A DNA stretch of 64,000 nucleotides from Stenotrophomonas lactitubi (GCF_002803515.1 NZ_PHQX01000001.1:2480001-2544000), one strand, 5' to 3'; shown: positions 43,039 through 52,261, numbered from the stretch's first letter. A program made the numbers and translations. Notes: generated by a model not told the origin, from the sequence alone.

Positions 43039-43871
43039 CCCTTCACGCTCCCCAGCAACAATCCTTGGATGTAGTACCGCTGCAGCACCAGGAACAGCGC
43101 CAGCACCGGAACCACGGTGACCACTGCGCCGGCCATCATCATTTCCACGTCCATGATGTGTTCGCGCGAGAGGGTGGCCAGGGCCACGGGCAAAGTGTAG
43201 TGCTCCTGGTCGGTCAACACGATCAGGGGCCACATGAAATCGTTCCATGCGCCCATGAAGGTGAAGATCGCCAGCGTCACCAGCACCGGCTTCAGCATCG
43301 GCAGCACGATCTGGAAGAAGATCCGCAGCTCCCCTGCCCCGTCGATGCGCGCCGCTTCCAGCAGCTCATCGGGAATCGAGCGGGCGTACTGGCGCACCAG
43401 GAAGATGCCGAACACGCTGGCCAGCGCCGGCACGATCACGCCGCCGAAACTGTTGACCAGGCCCAGCTGCTTCATCAGCAGGAACAGCGGCAGCATCGCC
43501 ACCTGAGCCGGGATCACCAGCGCCGCCATCAGCACCTGGAACAGGCGCTCACGACCGACGAAGTTGAGCTTGGCGAAGGCGTAGCCGGCCATCGTGTTGA
43601 GCAGCAGCGAACCGAGGGTGATCGCCAACGATACCAGCAGGCTGTTGGCGAAGTTGCCACCCATGCCGGTGCGCGCGAACAGCTCCGTGTAGTTGTGCGT
43701 GGTGATGCTGGACGGCAGCAGCGGCGGCGGGAAATGAGTCGCCTCGCCCTGCGGCATGAACGAGACCGACAGCATCCACAGCAATGGTGCCAGGCTGACC
43801 AGGGCCAGCACCAGCAGCGCGCCGTTGATCATCCACGGGTGCCAGCGTGACTGGCCGATTTCACGACTCAT
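43035..43871 (-). CDS. Sugar ABC transporter permease (MalG-type)
   Basis: A 278-aa permease with six membrane segments. The EAA loop SIPDELLEAARIDGAGELRIFFQIVLPML fixes the family, and its GAWNDFMWPLIVL and QEHYTLPVALATL segments are MalG/CUT1-like. It passes the sugar through the inner membrane as partner of the other permease. Start ATG 43871 overlaps the upstream permease by 4 nt. No ATPase gene lies in the cluster, so it must borrow a shared one (MsiK/UgpC-like). Confidence 0.9.
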   Translation of the reverse strand: MSREIGQSRWHPWMINGALLVLALVSLAPLLWMLSVSFMPQGEATHFPPPLLPSSITTHNYTELFARTGMGGNFANSLLVSLAITLGSLLLNTMAGYAFAKLNFVGRERLFQVLMAALVIPAQVAMLPLFLLMKQLGLVNSFGGVIVPALASVFGIFLVRQYARSIPDELLEAARIDGAGELRIFFQIVLPMLKPVLVTLAIFTFMGAWNDFMWPLIVLTDQEHYTLPVALATLSREHIMDVEMMMAGAVVTVVPVLALFLVLQRYYIQGLLLGSVKG

Positions 43872-44749
43872 ACCAACTGCCTCTTGCGGCCAAAGCGCAG
43901 CATCACGGTGGTCACCGCCAGGATGATCAGGAACAGCAGGAACGCCACGGCCGAGGCGCGTCCCAGGTTCCACCACTTGAAGCCTTCCTCGAACATGAAA
44001 TACAGCACGCTGACGGTGCTCTGCAGTGGGTCGCCGCGGGTCATCACATAAGGTTCGGCGAACAGCTGGAAGTAACCGGAAACGGTAATCACCCCGACCA
44101 CCAGCAGCACCGGGCCGAGCATCGGCAGGGTGATGTGCAGGAACTGCTTCCAGCGCGAAGCGCCGTCGATGCGCGCGGCCTCGTACAGATCATGCGGGAT
44201 GGCCTGCAGGCCGGCCAGGAAGATCACCATGTTGTAGCCGAAGTTCTTCCACACCGCGAATAACATGATGGTCGGCATGGCCCAGTTGGGATCGCCCAGC
44301 CAGTCGATCGGGCTGATGCCCAGGTGGCCCAGGCCGTAGTTCACCAGACCGTAGCTGGTGTGGAACAGGTAGCGCCAGATCACCGCCACCGCCACCAGCG
44401 TGGTCACCACCGGGGCGAACAGCGCCGTGCGGAACAGCGCCTTGAAGCGTGCCGCCGGGGCATTGAGCAGCATCGCCGCGCCCAGCGATACGCCGATCGA
44501 CAACGGCACGCCGATCACCACGAAATACGTGGTGTTCCACAGCGACTTCCAGAACATCGGCGTCTGCAGCAGGTCGATGTAGTTGCCGAGGCCCACGAAG
44601 CGCAGGTTGCTGCTGTCGGCCAGCGCGTACAGGTCGAAGTCGGTCACGCTCAGCGCCAGCGCCGAGGCTACCGGCAGGCCGAAGAACACACCGAGCACGA
44701 TCAGCGAGGGGCCGGCGAAGATCCAGCCGGCAAGGGAAGAACGTTTCAT
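43868..44749 (-). CDS. Sugar ABC transporter permease (MalF-type)
   Basis: A 293-aa permease, six membrane segments, with EAA loop IPHDLYEAARIDGASRWKQFLHITLPML. SLIVLGVFFGLPVASALALS and the YAL motif DFDLYALADSSN match CUT1 sugar importers. Start ATG 44749 overlaps the binding-protein stop by 4 nt. It is shorter than E. coli MalF because it lacks the large periplasmic loop. Confidence 0.9.
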   Translation of the reverse strand: MKRSSLAGWIFAGPSLIVLGVFFGLPVASALALSVTDFDLYALADSSNLRFVGLGNYIDLLQTPMFWKSLWNTTYFVVIGVPLSIGVSLGAAMLLNAPAARFKALFRTALFAPVVTTLVAVAVIWRYLFHTSYGLVNYGLGHLGISPIDWLGDPNWAMPTIMLFAVWKNFGYNMVIFLAGLQAIPHDLYEAARIDGASRWKQFLHITLPMLGPVLLVVGVITVSGYFQLFAEPYVMTRGDPLQSTVSVLYFMFEEGFKWWNLGRASAVAFLLFLIILAVTTVMLRFGRKRQLV

Positions 44750-46086
44750 TGCGGGCTCCCGGCCGCGACTGCACTGGTCGAACCCGAGGGGGGTGCGCTG
44801 CGCTGCAGGCGTTGTTGTTCATGCATCCAGCGACGCTTGGCCAGCACCTTGTCCACGCGCTGGTCCAGTTCGGCCACGGCCTTGTCCTGCGGCAGGCCGC
44901 CACGCACCACCTGTTCGGTGACGATGCGCATTTCCTGCACGATACGCTCCCATTCGAGCACCTTCGGGGTCGGCTTCACACGCTCCAGCTGGTCGCGGAA
45001 CGCGGCGGCAAGCGGATCGTTGGCCAGCGACGGCGCGTCCCACGTGCTGCGGCGCGGCGGCAGGTCGCCGATGATCGCGTGGAAGCGCGCCTGGATTGCC
45101 GGCCGCGACAGGAACTCGATCAGCTTCCAGGACGCTTCCTTCTGCTGCGACTTGCGGAAGATCACCAGGCTGGTGCCGCCGGCGATGCCCGCGCCCGGAC
45201 CATCCGGACCCGGCAGCGCGGCGGTGCCCCACTGCCCTTCCAGTTCCTTCGGCTGCAGCTTCTTGAACTCGCGGATGTTCCAGGGGCCTGAGATGTAGAA
45301 CACGTTGAAGCCGCGGAAAAATTCATCCCAGACGTTGGAGATCTGCGTCTCGGACATCTTCGGCGCCCAGCCCTGCTCGAACATGTTGGCGTAGAAACCG
45401 AGCGTGCGACGGAAACCGGGGCTGGAGAAATTGCCGCGGGTGTCATCGTCGCGCAGCAGCGGATCGGGCTGCTGCAGCGCCAGCGACAGCTGCTGCTCGA
45501 ACTCGTTGATCGGCATCAGCACGGCATAACGGTTCGGGCCCTGCATGCGCTTGATCGCGGCCATCTGCTCGTTCCATTCTGCCCAGGTACGCGGCGGGTG
45601 GTCGAAGCCGGCCTTGGCCAACAGATCCTTGCGGTAGTAGATCAGGCGGGTATCGACGTACCACGGCACGCCGACCAGCTCGTCGTGGATCACGTTGGTA
45701 TCCCAGATGCCCTGGAAGTAGTCCTTCGGATCGACCACGGTCGAGCGCTGCACGAACGGCTGCAACGGCGTCAGTGCGTTGAGTTCGGCGAATTCGGGCA
45801 CCCAGGTGTTGCCGAGCTGGCATACGTCGGGCAGGCCATCGGCGGCGAACGCGGTCAGCAGCTTTTCGTGCGCTGCCGTCCACGGGATGTTCTGCACATC
45901 GACCTTGATGCCGGGGTTCTCCGCTTCGAATTCGTGGATCAGCTCGCTGACCACTTCGGCCTCGCGCCCCATCGCCCAGAAGCGCACGGTGGTGGTGCCC
46001 TGCTCGGGGCGGGCACAGCCGGCCATGACCAGCGCGGCCAGTGCAGGCAATGCCCAGCGTCGCAGGCGGTGTTTCCAGTCGTGCAC
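44746..46086 (-). CDS. Sugar ABC transporter substrate-binding lipoprotein
   Basis: A 446-aa CUT1-type binding protein. Signal WALPALAALVMAGC has a lipobox MAGC (Cys about 25), so it is tethered to the membrane. VRFWAMGREAEVVSELIHEFEAENPGIKVDVQ and QLGNTWVPEFAELNAL are typical of the MalE/UgpB group. The start is GTG 46086, with GGGAAG 9 nt upstream; a longer frame from 46251 lies in the glycosidase. It starts 4 nt after the glycosidase stop. Ligand unknown. Confidence 0.88.
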   Translation of the reverse strand: MHDWKHRLRRWALPALAALVMAGCARPEQGTTTVRFWAMGREAEVVSELIHEFEAENPGIKVDVQNIPWTAAHEKLLTAFAADGLPDVCQLGNTWVPEFAELNALTPLQPFVQRSTVVDPKDYFQGIWDTNVIHDELVGVPWYVDTRLIYYRKDLLAKAGFDHPPRTWAEWNEQMAAIKRMQGPNRYAVLMPINEFEQQLSLALQQPDPLLRDDDTRGNFSSPGFRRTLGFYANMFEQGWAPKMSETQISNVWDEFFRGFNVFYISGPWNIREFKKLQPKELEGQWGTAALPGPDGPGAGIAGGTSLVIFRKSQQKEASWKLIEFLSRPAIQARFHAIIGDLPPRRSTWDAPSLANDPLAAAFRDQLERVKPTPKVLEWERIVQEMRIVTEQVVRGGLPQDKAVAELDQRVDKVLAKRRWMHEQQRLQRSAPPSGSTSAVAAGSPQ

Positions 46087-46090
46087 CTTG

Positions 46091-47695
46091 TTACTTCCCC
46101 TGGCCGGTGTTGCGGTTGGCATTGTTTTTCTGTTCCTGCGCGGCGGCCGCACGTGATTCAGCGATACCGACCGCACGTGCCGCCGCGGCCTTCTCATCCT
46201 TCTGCAGCTCCAGCGGCTGGAAGGAACCTTCCGGCGCCAGCCAGCCACCACTGAAGCCCGCCCGTTCCAGGCCCTTGCGGATGTACGGGTTCTTCTTCAT
46301 CACATCCCAGACGAAGTCGTTGCGGTAGTTGGCGATCATGGTCAGGATCGGGCCCTGGTCGATGGCGATGTAGTCGCTGGCGACCCAGCCGCGATCAGGC
46401 ACCACGCGCCCGGTCTTGATCGGGATGTCGTAGTTGAAACTGGGATTGAACGAATCCAGGAAGCCATAGCTGGAGTAGATGTAGTCGCCGTAGCGTTTGT
46501 GCATCTCCAGCGTGGCCGGGATCACTTCCTCGGGCGCGAACACGACCGAGGAGATCGCGGCGGTTGGCGCGATCGTGCCGTCATCGAAATTCTCGCGCAG
46601 GCCTGCGCCGCGCGAAGAGTAATGGCGGAACTGGCGCTGCTCGCCGCGGTATTCCTGGGTGGTGTTCTGCGGACCATCGCTGGCGGTGAGGCCCCACACG
46701 TTCTCGCCGTACTCTTTCCAGTTCATCGGATTGGCGATGGCGTACTCACGCTGGGCCAGCGCGGCCGAACGGCTGTTGAGGAAGTAGGTGCTGCCACGCT
46801 CGCGCATGTAGGCATCCTGGATGTCGCGGAAATCAATCCAGACGTGGCTGTACTGGTGGCCGAACAGCGGGCCGAAGGACAGGTATTCCTGGCCCTGGTA
46901 GACACCCCAGTCGTTGTCGTAGGTCCGCGTCCACACCGTCCACGCATCCGGACTGACCGGATGGCTGGGCGAACCCAGGGCGAGGATGTAGACCATCATC
47001 GCCTCGTTGTAGCCCATCCAGTCATGGTCGATGAAGCCGTTCTCGGGGAACCAGCCCATCGAGATCAGCGGCGCACGCTGCTGCAGCCACGGCCAGTCGA
47101 CCTGCTTGTACAGGGTGTCGGCGATCTGCCGGATTTCCTTCTCGCGCGGATCGTCGCCGTCGTAGTACGACTGGGCGAACAGCACGCCCATCATCAGCAG
47201 CGCGGTGTCCACCGAGGACAGTTCCACCCAGCTGTCGTAGCGGCGCCCTTCCTGCATGTCCAGGAAGTGGTAGTAGAAACCCTTGTAGCCGGCCTTGCCG
47301 GTGCGCTGCGGGCCCATCGGCACGTCGCGGAAGAACTTCAGGGTGGTCAGGGTGCGGTCGATCGCCTGGTTGCGGCTGACCCAGCCGTTCTCGATGCCGA
47401 TCGGATACGCGGTCAGGGCGAAGCCGACCGAGGCGATGCTGGCGAACGGCCGCGACGGATAACGGTCCGGGGTGAGGCCGTTGATCTCGTTGGTGGTATC
47501 CCAGAAGAACTGGAAGGTGCGGCGCTCGAGGTCATCGAACAGTGGCGGCAGCTCGGGCTTCATCGGCCGAGGCGGTGCGTCCGCCTCGATCAGGATCACC
47601 GGCGGGCGCGGCTTGGCAGGCTCCTGCTGGGCCGGTTTGCAGGCGGCGATGGCCAGGGTCATCGCAGCGGCGGTCATCAGGTGGCGTGCCTGCAT
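46091..47695 (-). CDS. PF10091/GH144-like glycosidase, lipoprotein
   Basis: A 534-aa protein. Signal AAAMTLAIAACKPAQ has a lipobox AAC (Cys about 19). The (alpha/alpha) barrel includes RRTFQFFWDTTNEING, ASIASVGFALTAYPIGIENGW, YDSWVELSSVDTALLMMGVLFA, ISMGWFPENGFIDHDWMGYNEAMMVYILALGS and GPLFGHQYSHVWIDFRDIQDAYM. This is the 'glucoamylase'/PF10091 pattern, most characterised members of which are GH144 endo-beta-1,2-glucanases. Specificity is an inference. ATG 47695 has GGAGGA 9 nt upstream. The terminator of the receptor gene lies upstream, then a LacI-type operator, so this gene begins a second operon. Confidence 0.82.
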   Translation of the reverse strand: MQARHLMTAAAMTLAIAACKPAQQEPAKPRPPVILIEADAPPRPMKPELPPLFDDLERRTFQFFWDTTNEINGLTPDRYPSRPFASIASVGFALTAYPIGIENGWVSRNQAIDRTLTTLKFFRDVPMGPQRTGKAGYKGFYYHFLDMQEGRRYDSWVELSSVDTALLMMGVLFAQSYYDGDDPREKEIRQIADTLYKQVDWPWLQQRAPLISMGWFPENGFIDHDWMGYNEAMMVYILALGSPSHPVSPDAWTVWTRTYDNDWGVYQGQEYLSFGPLFGHQYSHVWIDFRDIQDAYMRERGSTYFLNSRSAALAQREYAIANPMNWKEYGENVWGLTASDGPQNTTQEYRGEQRQFRHYSSRGAGLRENFDDGTIAPTAAISSVVFAPEEVIPATLEMHKRYGDYIYSSYGFLDSFNPSFNYDIPIKTGRVVPDRGWVASDYIAIDQGPILTMIANYRNDFVWDVMKKNPYIRKGLERAGFSGGWLAPEGSFQPLELQKDEKAAAARAVGIAESRAAAAQEQKNNANRNTGQGK

Positions 47696-47748
47696 GGCGC
47701 GGTTCCTCCGGTGGGCTGATCGATGAAAGAGCATAACGTCCAATGACC

Positions 47749-47762
47749 TGAAATCGTTTACA
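47749..47762 (-). promoter_or_regulatory. LacI-type operator before the glycosidase operon
   Basis: On the minus strand TGTAAACGATTTCA fits the LacI/CRE consensus TGNAANCGNTNNCA at every fixed position. It lies 53 nt before the ATG of the glycosidase and 10 nt past the receptor's terminator. A similar site precedes lacI. Confidence 0.7.
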
Positions 47763-47771
47763 AAGTGCGGT

Positions 47772-47795
47772 CTTAAAAAACCACGGAAACGTGGT
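47772..47795 (-). terminator. Rho-independent terminator of the TonB-receptor gene
   Basis: On the minus strand GACCACGTTTCCGTGG is followed by six T. The stem is short (CCACG/CGTGG). It is well downstream of the receptor stop (47942), after two strong hairpins. Confidence 0.75.
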
Positions 47796-47810
47796 CGATG
47801 ACACCGCGGT

Positions 47811-47856
47811 CATTGTCCACGCCATTGCCCCCTGCCTGGCAATGGCGTGGACAATG
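47811..47856. repeat. Perfect 19-bp inverted repeat in the receptor-glycosidase gap
   Basis: CATTGTCCACGCCATTGCC (47811-47829) pairs without mismatch with 47838-47856 around an 8-nt loop. A second hairpin, CGGAGCCATCGG CGAA CCGATGGCTCCG, lies at 47891-47918, 24 nt past the receptor stop. Neither has a T tract; they may stabilise or attenuate the mRNA end. Confidence 0.85.
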
Positions 47857-47941
47857 GACCAGCCCGGAGGCCGGCCATTGCCGTTGAAGCCGGAGCCATC
47901 GGCGAACCGATGGCTCCGTGATGCTGCACCAGGCGTTCCGC

Positions 47942-50900
47942 TTAGAAGCGGAAGCCCACTTCCGCCTTGACCTGGCGCGGGGTACCGACGATGTCGCCGG
48001 TCTCGTTGTAGCTCGCGGTCAACTTGCCGTTCTTGTAGTAGTTGTAGTTCGAGAAGTTGTCGAAGTTGAACACGTTGATGATGTCGATACGCGCATACAG
48101 CTCGGTATCGCCCGCCATCTTGAACGTCTTGGTAGCCTGCAGGTCGACCGAACGGTAGCCGAAGATCTTGCCGCCCAGCAGGAACTTGCCATTGCCACCC
48201 GGAACCGCCGCCATCGGGGTCGGCAGATCGAAGCCGTTGGCCTGCGGCACACCGTACCAGTCATTGATCGCGGTCGGCGTGGCCAGGGTGATCTTGCCAC
48301 CGAAGGTAATGCCCCAGAAGCCCGCGTACGAACCGGTCACCACCAGGCGGTGGCGCGGCGCGCCGTTGGAGCGGATGGTCGGGTAGTCACCGATCACGCC
48401 GCGGTCGAACGCGTAGTGCTCGTTGATGTCACGGTTGTGGCGGGCAGTGGTCCAGGTATAGGCAATCGAGGTACCCCAGCCACTTTCCTGGGTGAACGGC
48501 TTCTGCGCCGACAGCAGGATCTGGGTGGCGCGGGTCTTGATGCCCTGCTGGCCGATGATCAGGCTGCCGAAGCCCGGCACATTGCAGCTCCAGGCCTGGC
48601 CCAGACCGGGTTCGGTGCCACCGCACAGGCGCGGGTCATCGAAGAAGTTGCCGGTCGGGTAACGGTTGCCCAGGGTGAAGGCGAAACCATCGTAGGTCAG
48701 CGTGCGCGCGATGGTGGCATCGGTCAGCCAGTCGCCGATCTGGTTGCTCATGCCCAGGCTGAACTGGTCAGCGTAAGGCACCTTCAGGTTGTTGTTCAGC
48801 AGGTCGACTTCCAGGCCGGCATTGCTGGTCGAACCGACCAGGCTCTGCAGGTTGCCGATGCCGTTGAGCAGGTTCGGGTTCCAGTCATAGCAGGCTGCAT
48901 TGCCCTGGAAGCACTGGCCGGTGGCCGGGTTGCGGAAGTAGATGGTCGGTTGCGGCAGGGCCAGCTTGGTGGTTTCCAGCTGCAGGTAGTCGAACAGATC
49001 GCGGTCGTAGGAACGGCCCGCGCCACCGTGGATCACGTGCTGCTCGTCGGCATTGATGTCATACGAGAAGCCCAGGCGCGGCTGCCAGGCATTCTTGAAT
49101 GCCTTGCGGTTGTGGCCGTTGCTGATGTAATCGTTGATGTTCAGGCCACTCAGCGCCAGCGTATCGGCGTAGCTCTGGCCGGCCGCGGCACGCGGGTCCT
49201 GCGCGAACAGTGCGTTGACCACTTCCGGCGGGGTCACGAAGTCCAGGTAGGACGGGTTCTTTTCGTAGTCCCAGCGCAGGCCGAGGTTCAGCTGCAGGTG
49301 GTCGTTGACCTGCCAGTCGTCCTGGATGAACAGGCCGATCTGCTTGACCTTCGAACGCACTTCGCCGGACACGCCGGACACGCCGGTGACCGGCTTCACG
49401 AACTGCGCCTTGTACGGGATGCTGTCCGGGAAGGTCGGGTTGTCGATGGTGTAGTAGAACTGCGGATTGATCTGCGCCGCGTCGGAGGCGTACAGGTCGA
49501 TCTGCTTGTACTTGGCACCCATCTTGATGGTGTGGTCACCGGCCCACTCGATGCCGTCCAGGGTCAGGTTGTCTTCGATCGACCAGCCCTTCTGGCCCTT
49601 CACCTGCGACGACATCGCCGAGGAGCCACCGATGGAGACGATCGGGCGCTCTTCGTTGGCGCCGTCCGGAGCGGTGTAATTGAAACCGTTGCCCAGGCTC
49701 AGCGGCTTGGGATTGTTGAACGACTCCTCGTGGGTGACCATCAGCTCGTTGTAGTAACGCTCACCGCTGTGGTTCCAGCGCAGCGCGTAACGACGGTCGG
49801 TGTTCTTGGTTTCCTTGCCGGCCATCGGCGCGGTCTGGTCCGAGAACTGCTGCTGGGTTTCGTCACGGTCCTGGAAGGTCAACTCCAGGCGGTCGTTGTC
49901 GGTCGGCTCGAAGTCGATCTTGGCGAAGATCAGATCCTGCTGGAACGGCTGGCTGGCCGGGCCCAGGCCCGCCTGCGCATCGGCCGGCACACGGTCGGCC
50001 TTGTTGGTCACCGAGCCGTGCGGAGCGATGGTCACCGGCAGGTCGAAGCGCTTGGCTTCATAGGTCACGAAGAAGTGGGCCTTGTCCTGGATGATCGGAC
50101 CGCCCAGGGCGAAGCCGTATTCCTTCTCGGCCGAATCTTCCTTGCCCTTGTTCGGCTGACGCTCGGCCGGGGTCATCGCACGCATGCTGTCGTTGGTGTA
50201 ACGGTAGAAGGTTTCACCCTTGAACTCGTTGGTACCCGACTTGGTCGCAGCGGTGACGGCAGCGCTGGACACCTGGCCGTACTCGGCCTTGTAGTTGCCG
50301 GTGATGACCTTGTATTCACCGATGGCCAACTGCGGGAACGGGTTGCCGGCGCTGCCGGACTGGCCGGCCACGCCGCCACCCTTGACGTAGCTCTTCTGGC
50401 CCACGCCGTCGATGTAGACGTTGGTGCCGTCGGAGTTGGTGGCACCGCCGCGCAGCGAGGTGTTGCCCTTGGCATCGCGGGTGAAGATCATGCCCGGCAC
50501 GGCGTCGGCGAACTCCAGGAAGTTGCGCGACACCTGCGGGGTGGTCTGGATCTGCTGCAGGCTGACGGTCTTGCCGACTTCGGAGGTACGCACTTCCTGC
50601 AGCAGGGTCGGCGCGACGACGTTGACGGTGTCCAGATTGGTGGCGGCGGTCGTACCGGTGCCACCGGCGGCGGCGCCAGCAAAGTTGAGCGTCGAGGTCG
50701 AGGCGACGGTGACGGTGACCTTCTGCGTCTGGCCGTTCGCCACAACGTCATAGGTGCCCGGGTCCAGGCCCATCAGCGAATAGCTGCCGTCGGCACGCAC
50801 GGTGCCGCGACGCACGGTACCGGTGGCGACGTTGGTAGCGGTGACTTCGGCACCGGCCTGCGCGCCGGAGACCTGGCCACGCAGGCTGGCGTTGGCCGAC

Positions 50901-50998
50901 TGCGCCATGACGTTCGGGGCGGCGGCCAGCATCAGGCAGCTGACCAGGGCGGTGCTCAGCAGCCGGCGCGCCGGCGTGCGGATCGTGGAATGCATCAT
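47942..50998 (-). CDS. TonB-dependent outer-membrane receptor, Oar/CarboxypepD-reg type
   Basis: A 1018-aa receptor. Signal LLSTALVSCLMLAAAPNVMAQ. An N-terminal carboxypeptidase-regulatory-like fold (about 35-110: SLRGQVSGAQAGAEVTATNV, TVRADGSYSLMGLDPGTYDVV) precedes the plug (TLLQEVRTSEVGKTVSLQQIQ, SRNFLEFADAVPGM, SLRGG) and the barrel, ending VKAEVGFRF with a terminal Phe, as barrels do. It imports a large ligand with TonB energy. Start ATG 50998 (or 50995) with GGAG 9 nt upstream. It lies 76 nt after lacI on the same strand and is likely co-transcribed. The ligand is inferred from the operon to be an oligosaccharide. Confidence 0.9.
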   Translation of the reverse strand: MMHSTIRTPARRLLSTALVSCLMLAAAPNVMAQSANASLRGQVSGAQAGAEVTATNVATGTVRRGTVRADGSYSLMGLDPGTYDVVANGQTQKVTVTVASTSTLNFAGAAAGGTGTTAATNLDTVNVVAPTLLQEVRTSEVGKTVSLQQIQTTPQVSRNFLEFADAVPGMIFTRDAKGNTSLRGGATNSDGTNVYIDGVGQKSYVKGGGVAGQSGSAGNPFPQLAIGEYKVITGNYKAEYGQVSSAAVTAATKSGTNEFKGETFYRYTNDSMRAMTPAERQPNKGKEDSAEKEYGFALGGPIIQDKAHFFVTYEAKRFDLPVTIAPHGSVTNKADRVPADAQAGLGPASQPFQQDLIFAKIDFEPTDNDRLELTFQDRDETQQQFSDQTAPMAGKETKNTDRRYALRWNHSGERYYNELMVTHEESFNNPKPLSLGNGFNYTAPDGANEERPIVSIGGSSAMSSQVKGQKGWSIEDNLTLDGIEWAGDHTIKMGAKYKQIDLYASDAAQINPQFYYTIDNPTFPDSIPYKAQFVKPVTGVSGVSGEVRSKVKQIGLFIQDDWQVNDHLQLNLGLRWDYEKNPSYLDFVTPPEVVNALFAQDPRAAAGQSYADTLALSGLNINDYISNGHNRKAFKNAWQPRLGFSYDINADEQHVIHGGAGRSYDRDLFDYLQLETTKLALPQPTIYFRNPATGQCFQGNAACYDWNPNLLNGIGNLQSLVGSTSNAGLEVDLLNNNLKVPYADQFSLGMSNQIGDWLTDATIARTLTYDGFAFTLGNRYPTGNFFDDPRLCGGTEPGLGQAWSCNVPGFGSLIIGQQGIKTRATQILLSAQKPFTQESGWGTSIAYTWTTARHNRDINEHYAFDRGVIGDYPTIRSNGAPRHRLVVTGSYAGFWGITFGGKITLATPTAINDWYGVPQANGFDLPTPMAAVPGGNGKFLLGGKIFGYRSVDLQATKTFKMAGDTELYARIDIINVFNFDNFSNYNYYKNGKLTASYNETGDIVGTPRQVKAEVGFRF

Positions 50999-51074
50999 CA
51001 ACTCAATCTCCGGGTGGCGGTGACCGCTTGCGCGGCACCTGCGATCAATCAAAAAAGAAGGAACGCCTCTGGCT

Positions 51075-52097
51075 TCAATGGCCGGATGGCGGAGTGGTGG
51101 AATCGCGAACAATCAGGCGCGGGACCAGGGTCTGCTTGTCCCCTGTCCCATCCGTGGAGGTGCCGTCCATCAACTGCAGCAAGCGCGACATCGCCCGATC
51201 GCCCAGTTCGGCGATGCTGACCTGCATGGTGGTCAGCGACGGGTGGACGAAACGCGCAAGCGGAATGTCATCGAAACCGGCCAGGGCGACATCGGACGGC
51301 ACATGGACACCTGCCTGCGCGAAGGCATACAGGCAACCAAGGGCCATCATGTCGTTGGCGGCGAATACGGCATCGGGCAGCGTGCCGGCTGCCAGCAACT
51401 CCTGACCGGCGCGATGGCCGGAAGCTTCGTCGAAATCACCGGGCAACTCGATCCCCTCGGCGCCACCGCCAAAAGCCGCCAGCGCATCACGGAAGCCGCG
51501 CAGGCGCTCACGCGCGTCGAAGTTGAGGTCCGGGCCAGAAATGAATGCAATGCGCCGATGGCCGGCGTCGAGCAGGTGGCGGGTCATCGCCATCGCCCCG
51601 GCGTGGTCATCAATGCTCAACACCGGATGGTCCTGCCCAGGCAGGTAGGTGTTGATGAGTACCGTCGGCAATGCCTGCGGCAGGTTGTCGGTCAGGAACC
51701 CCGGGCTCTCGGCATAGGGTGAGAGCACCAGCAGACCGTCGACCCGGCCGCGCATGGCACGCAGGGCTGCGCCCTGCTGCTCCTGGTCGCCGTGATAGCT
51801 CGACACCAGCAGGTGCTGGCGCCGGCTGCGGGCGACGTTGTCGATGCCACGCATCAGCTCGGAGAAGAATTCGCCGTACAGGTCTGGAAGCACTACGCCC
51901 ACCGTATTGGTGCGGCGGCTGCTCAGGCTGCGGGCGGCGGCGTGCGGGGTGTAACGCAGCCGTGCGGCCACCTCCAGCACAAGCTGGCGGACCGGTTCGG
52001 CGACATTTTCATGCCCGTTGAGCGCGCGCGAAACGGTGGCCACAGAGACCTTGGCTTCACGGGCGACGTCTTTGATTGTTATGGCTGCTTTGTTCAC
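51075..52097 (-). CDS. LacI family transcriptional regulator
   Basis: A 340-aa repressor. The N-terminal helix-turn-helix IKDVAREAKVSVATVSRALNG and the hinge AAARSLSSRRTNTVGVV identify LacI. The C-terminal sugar-binding core has DHAGAMAMTRHLLDAGHRRIAFISG and NDMMALGCL. It would bind a sugar and release the operators before its own gene and before the glycosidase operon. Start GTG 52097 with GGAGGG 8 nt upstream; GTG 52112 is in frame but has no site. A promoter with an overlapping operator lies 43 nt upstream. Confidence 0.93.
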   Translation of the reverse strand: MNKAAITIKDVAREAKVSVATVSRALNGHENVAEPVRQLVLEVAARLRYTPHAAARSLSSRRTNTVGVVLPDLYGEFFSELMRGIDNVARSRRQHLLVSSYHGDQEQQGAALRAMRGRVDGLLVLSPYAESPGFLTDNLPQALPTVLINTYLPGQDHPVLSIDDHAGAMAMTRHLLDAGHRRIAFISGPDLNFDARERLRGFRDALAAFGGGAEGIELPGDFDEASGHRAGQELLAAGTLPDAVFAANDMMALGCLYAFAQAGVHVPSDVALAGFDDIPLARFVHPSLTTMQVSIAELGDRAMSRLLQLMDGTSTDGTGDKQTLVPRLIVRDSTTPPSGH

Positions 52098-52139
52098 GAA
52101 GCCGCCCTCCACGGCTTGGATCTACCAGCAATGGCGCGG

Positions 52140-52169
52140 AATGTAAGCGTTTCCATCTGCGCTTGTAAA
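52140..52169 (-). promoter_or_regulatory. lacI promoter with overlapping LacI-type operator
   Basis: Minus strand TTTACA (52164-52169), 18 nt, TACATT (52140-52145) gives a -35/-10 pair. The site TGGAAACGCTTACA (52142-52155 minus; TGTAAGCGTTTCCA on plus) matches the LacI/CRE consensus TGNAANCGNTNNCA and overlaps the -10. Self-repression is expected. Confidence 0.65.
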
Positions 52170-52208
52170 CAGTCCGTTAGGCGAATGTCCCTAAACGGAC
52201 ACAGAAAT

Positions 52209-52247
52209 CTGTCCTTGGCAGGCCCCTCGACGGACCTGCCAGGACAG
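52209..52247. terminator. Hairpin after bolA
   Basis: CTGTCCTTGGCAGG pairs with CCTGCCAGGACAG, one base bulged, around a 12-nt loop. It is 15 nt past the bolA stop. No T tract is present, so a terminator role is only likely. Confidence 0.5.
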
Positions 52248-52261
52248 CTCGGGACAGGGTT

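Noticed and set aside
41224..43074. Plus-strand open frame opposite the discoidin protein
   Set aside because: Shadow of a GC-rich gene, with no domain or ribosome site.
47918..51220. 1100-codon plus-strand frame opposite the TonB-dependent receptor
   Set aside because: Antisense shadow of the receptor in GC-rich DNA; no signal peptide or domain.
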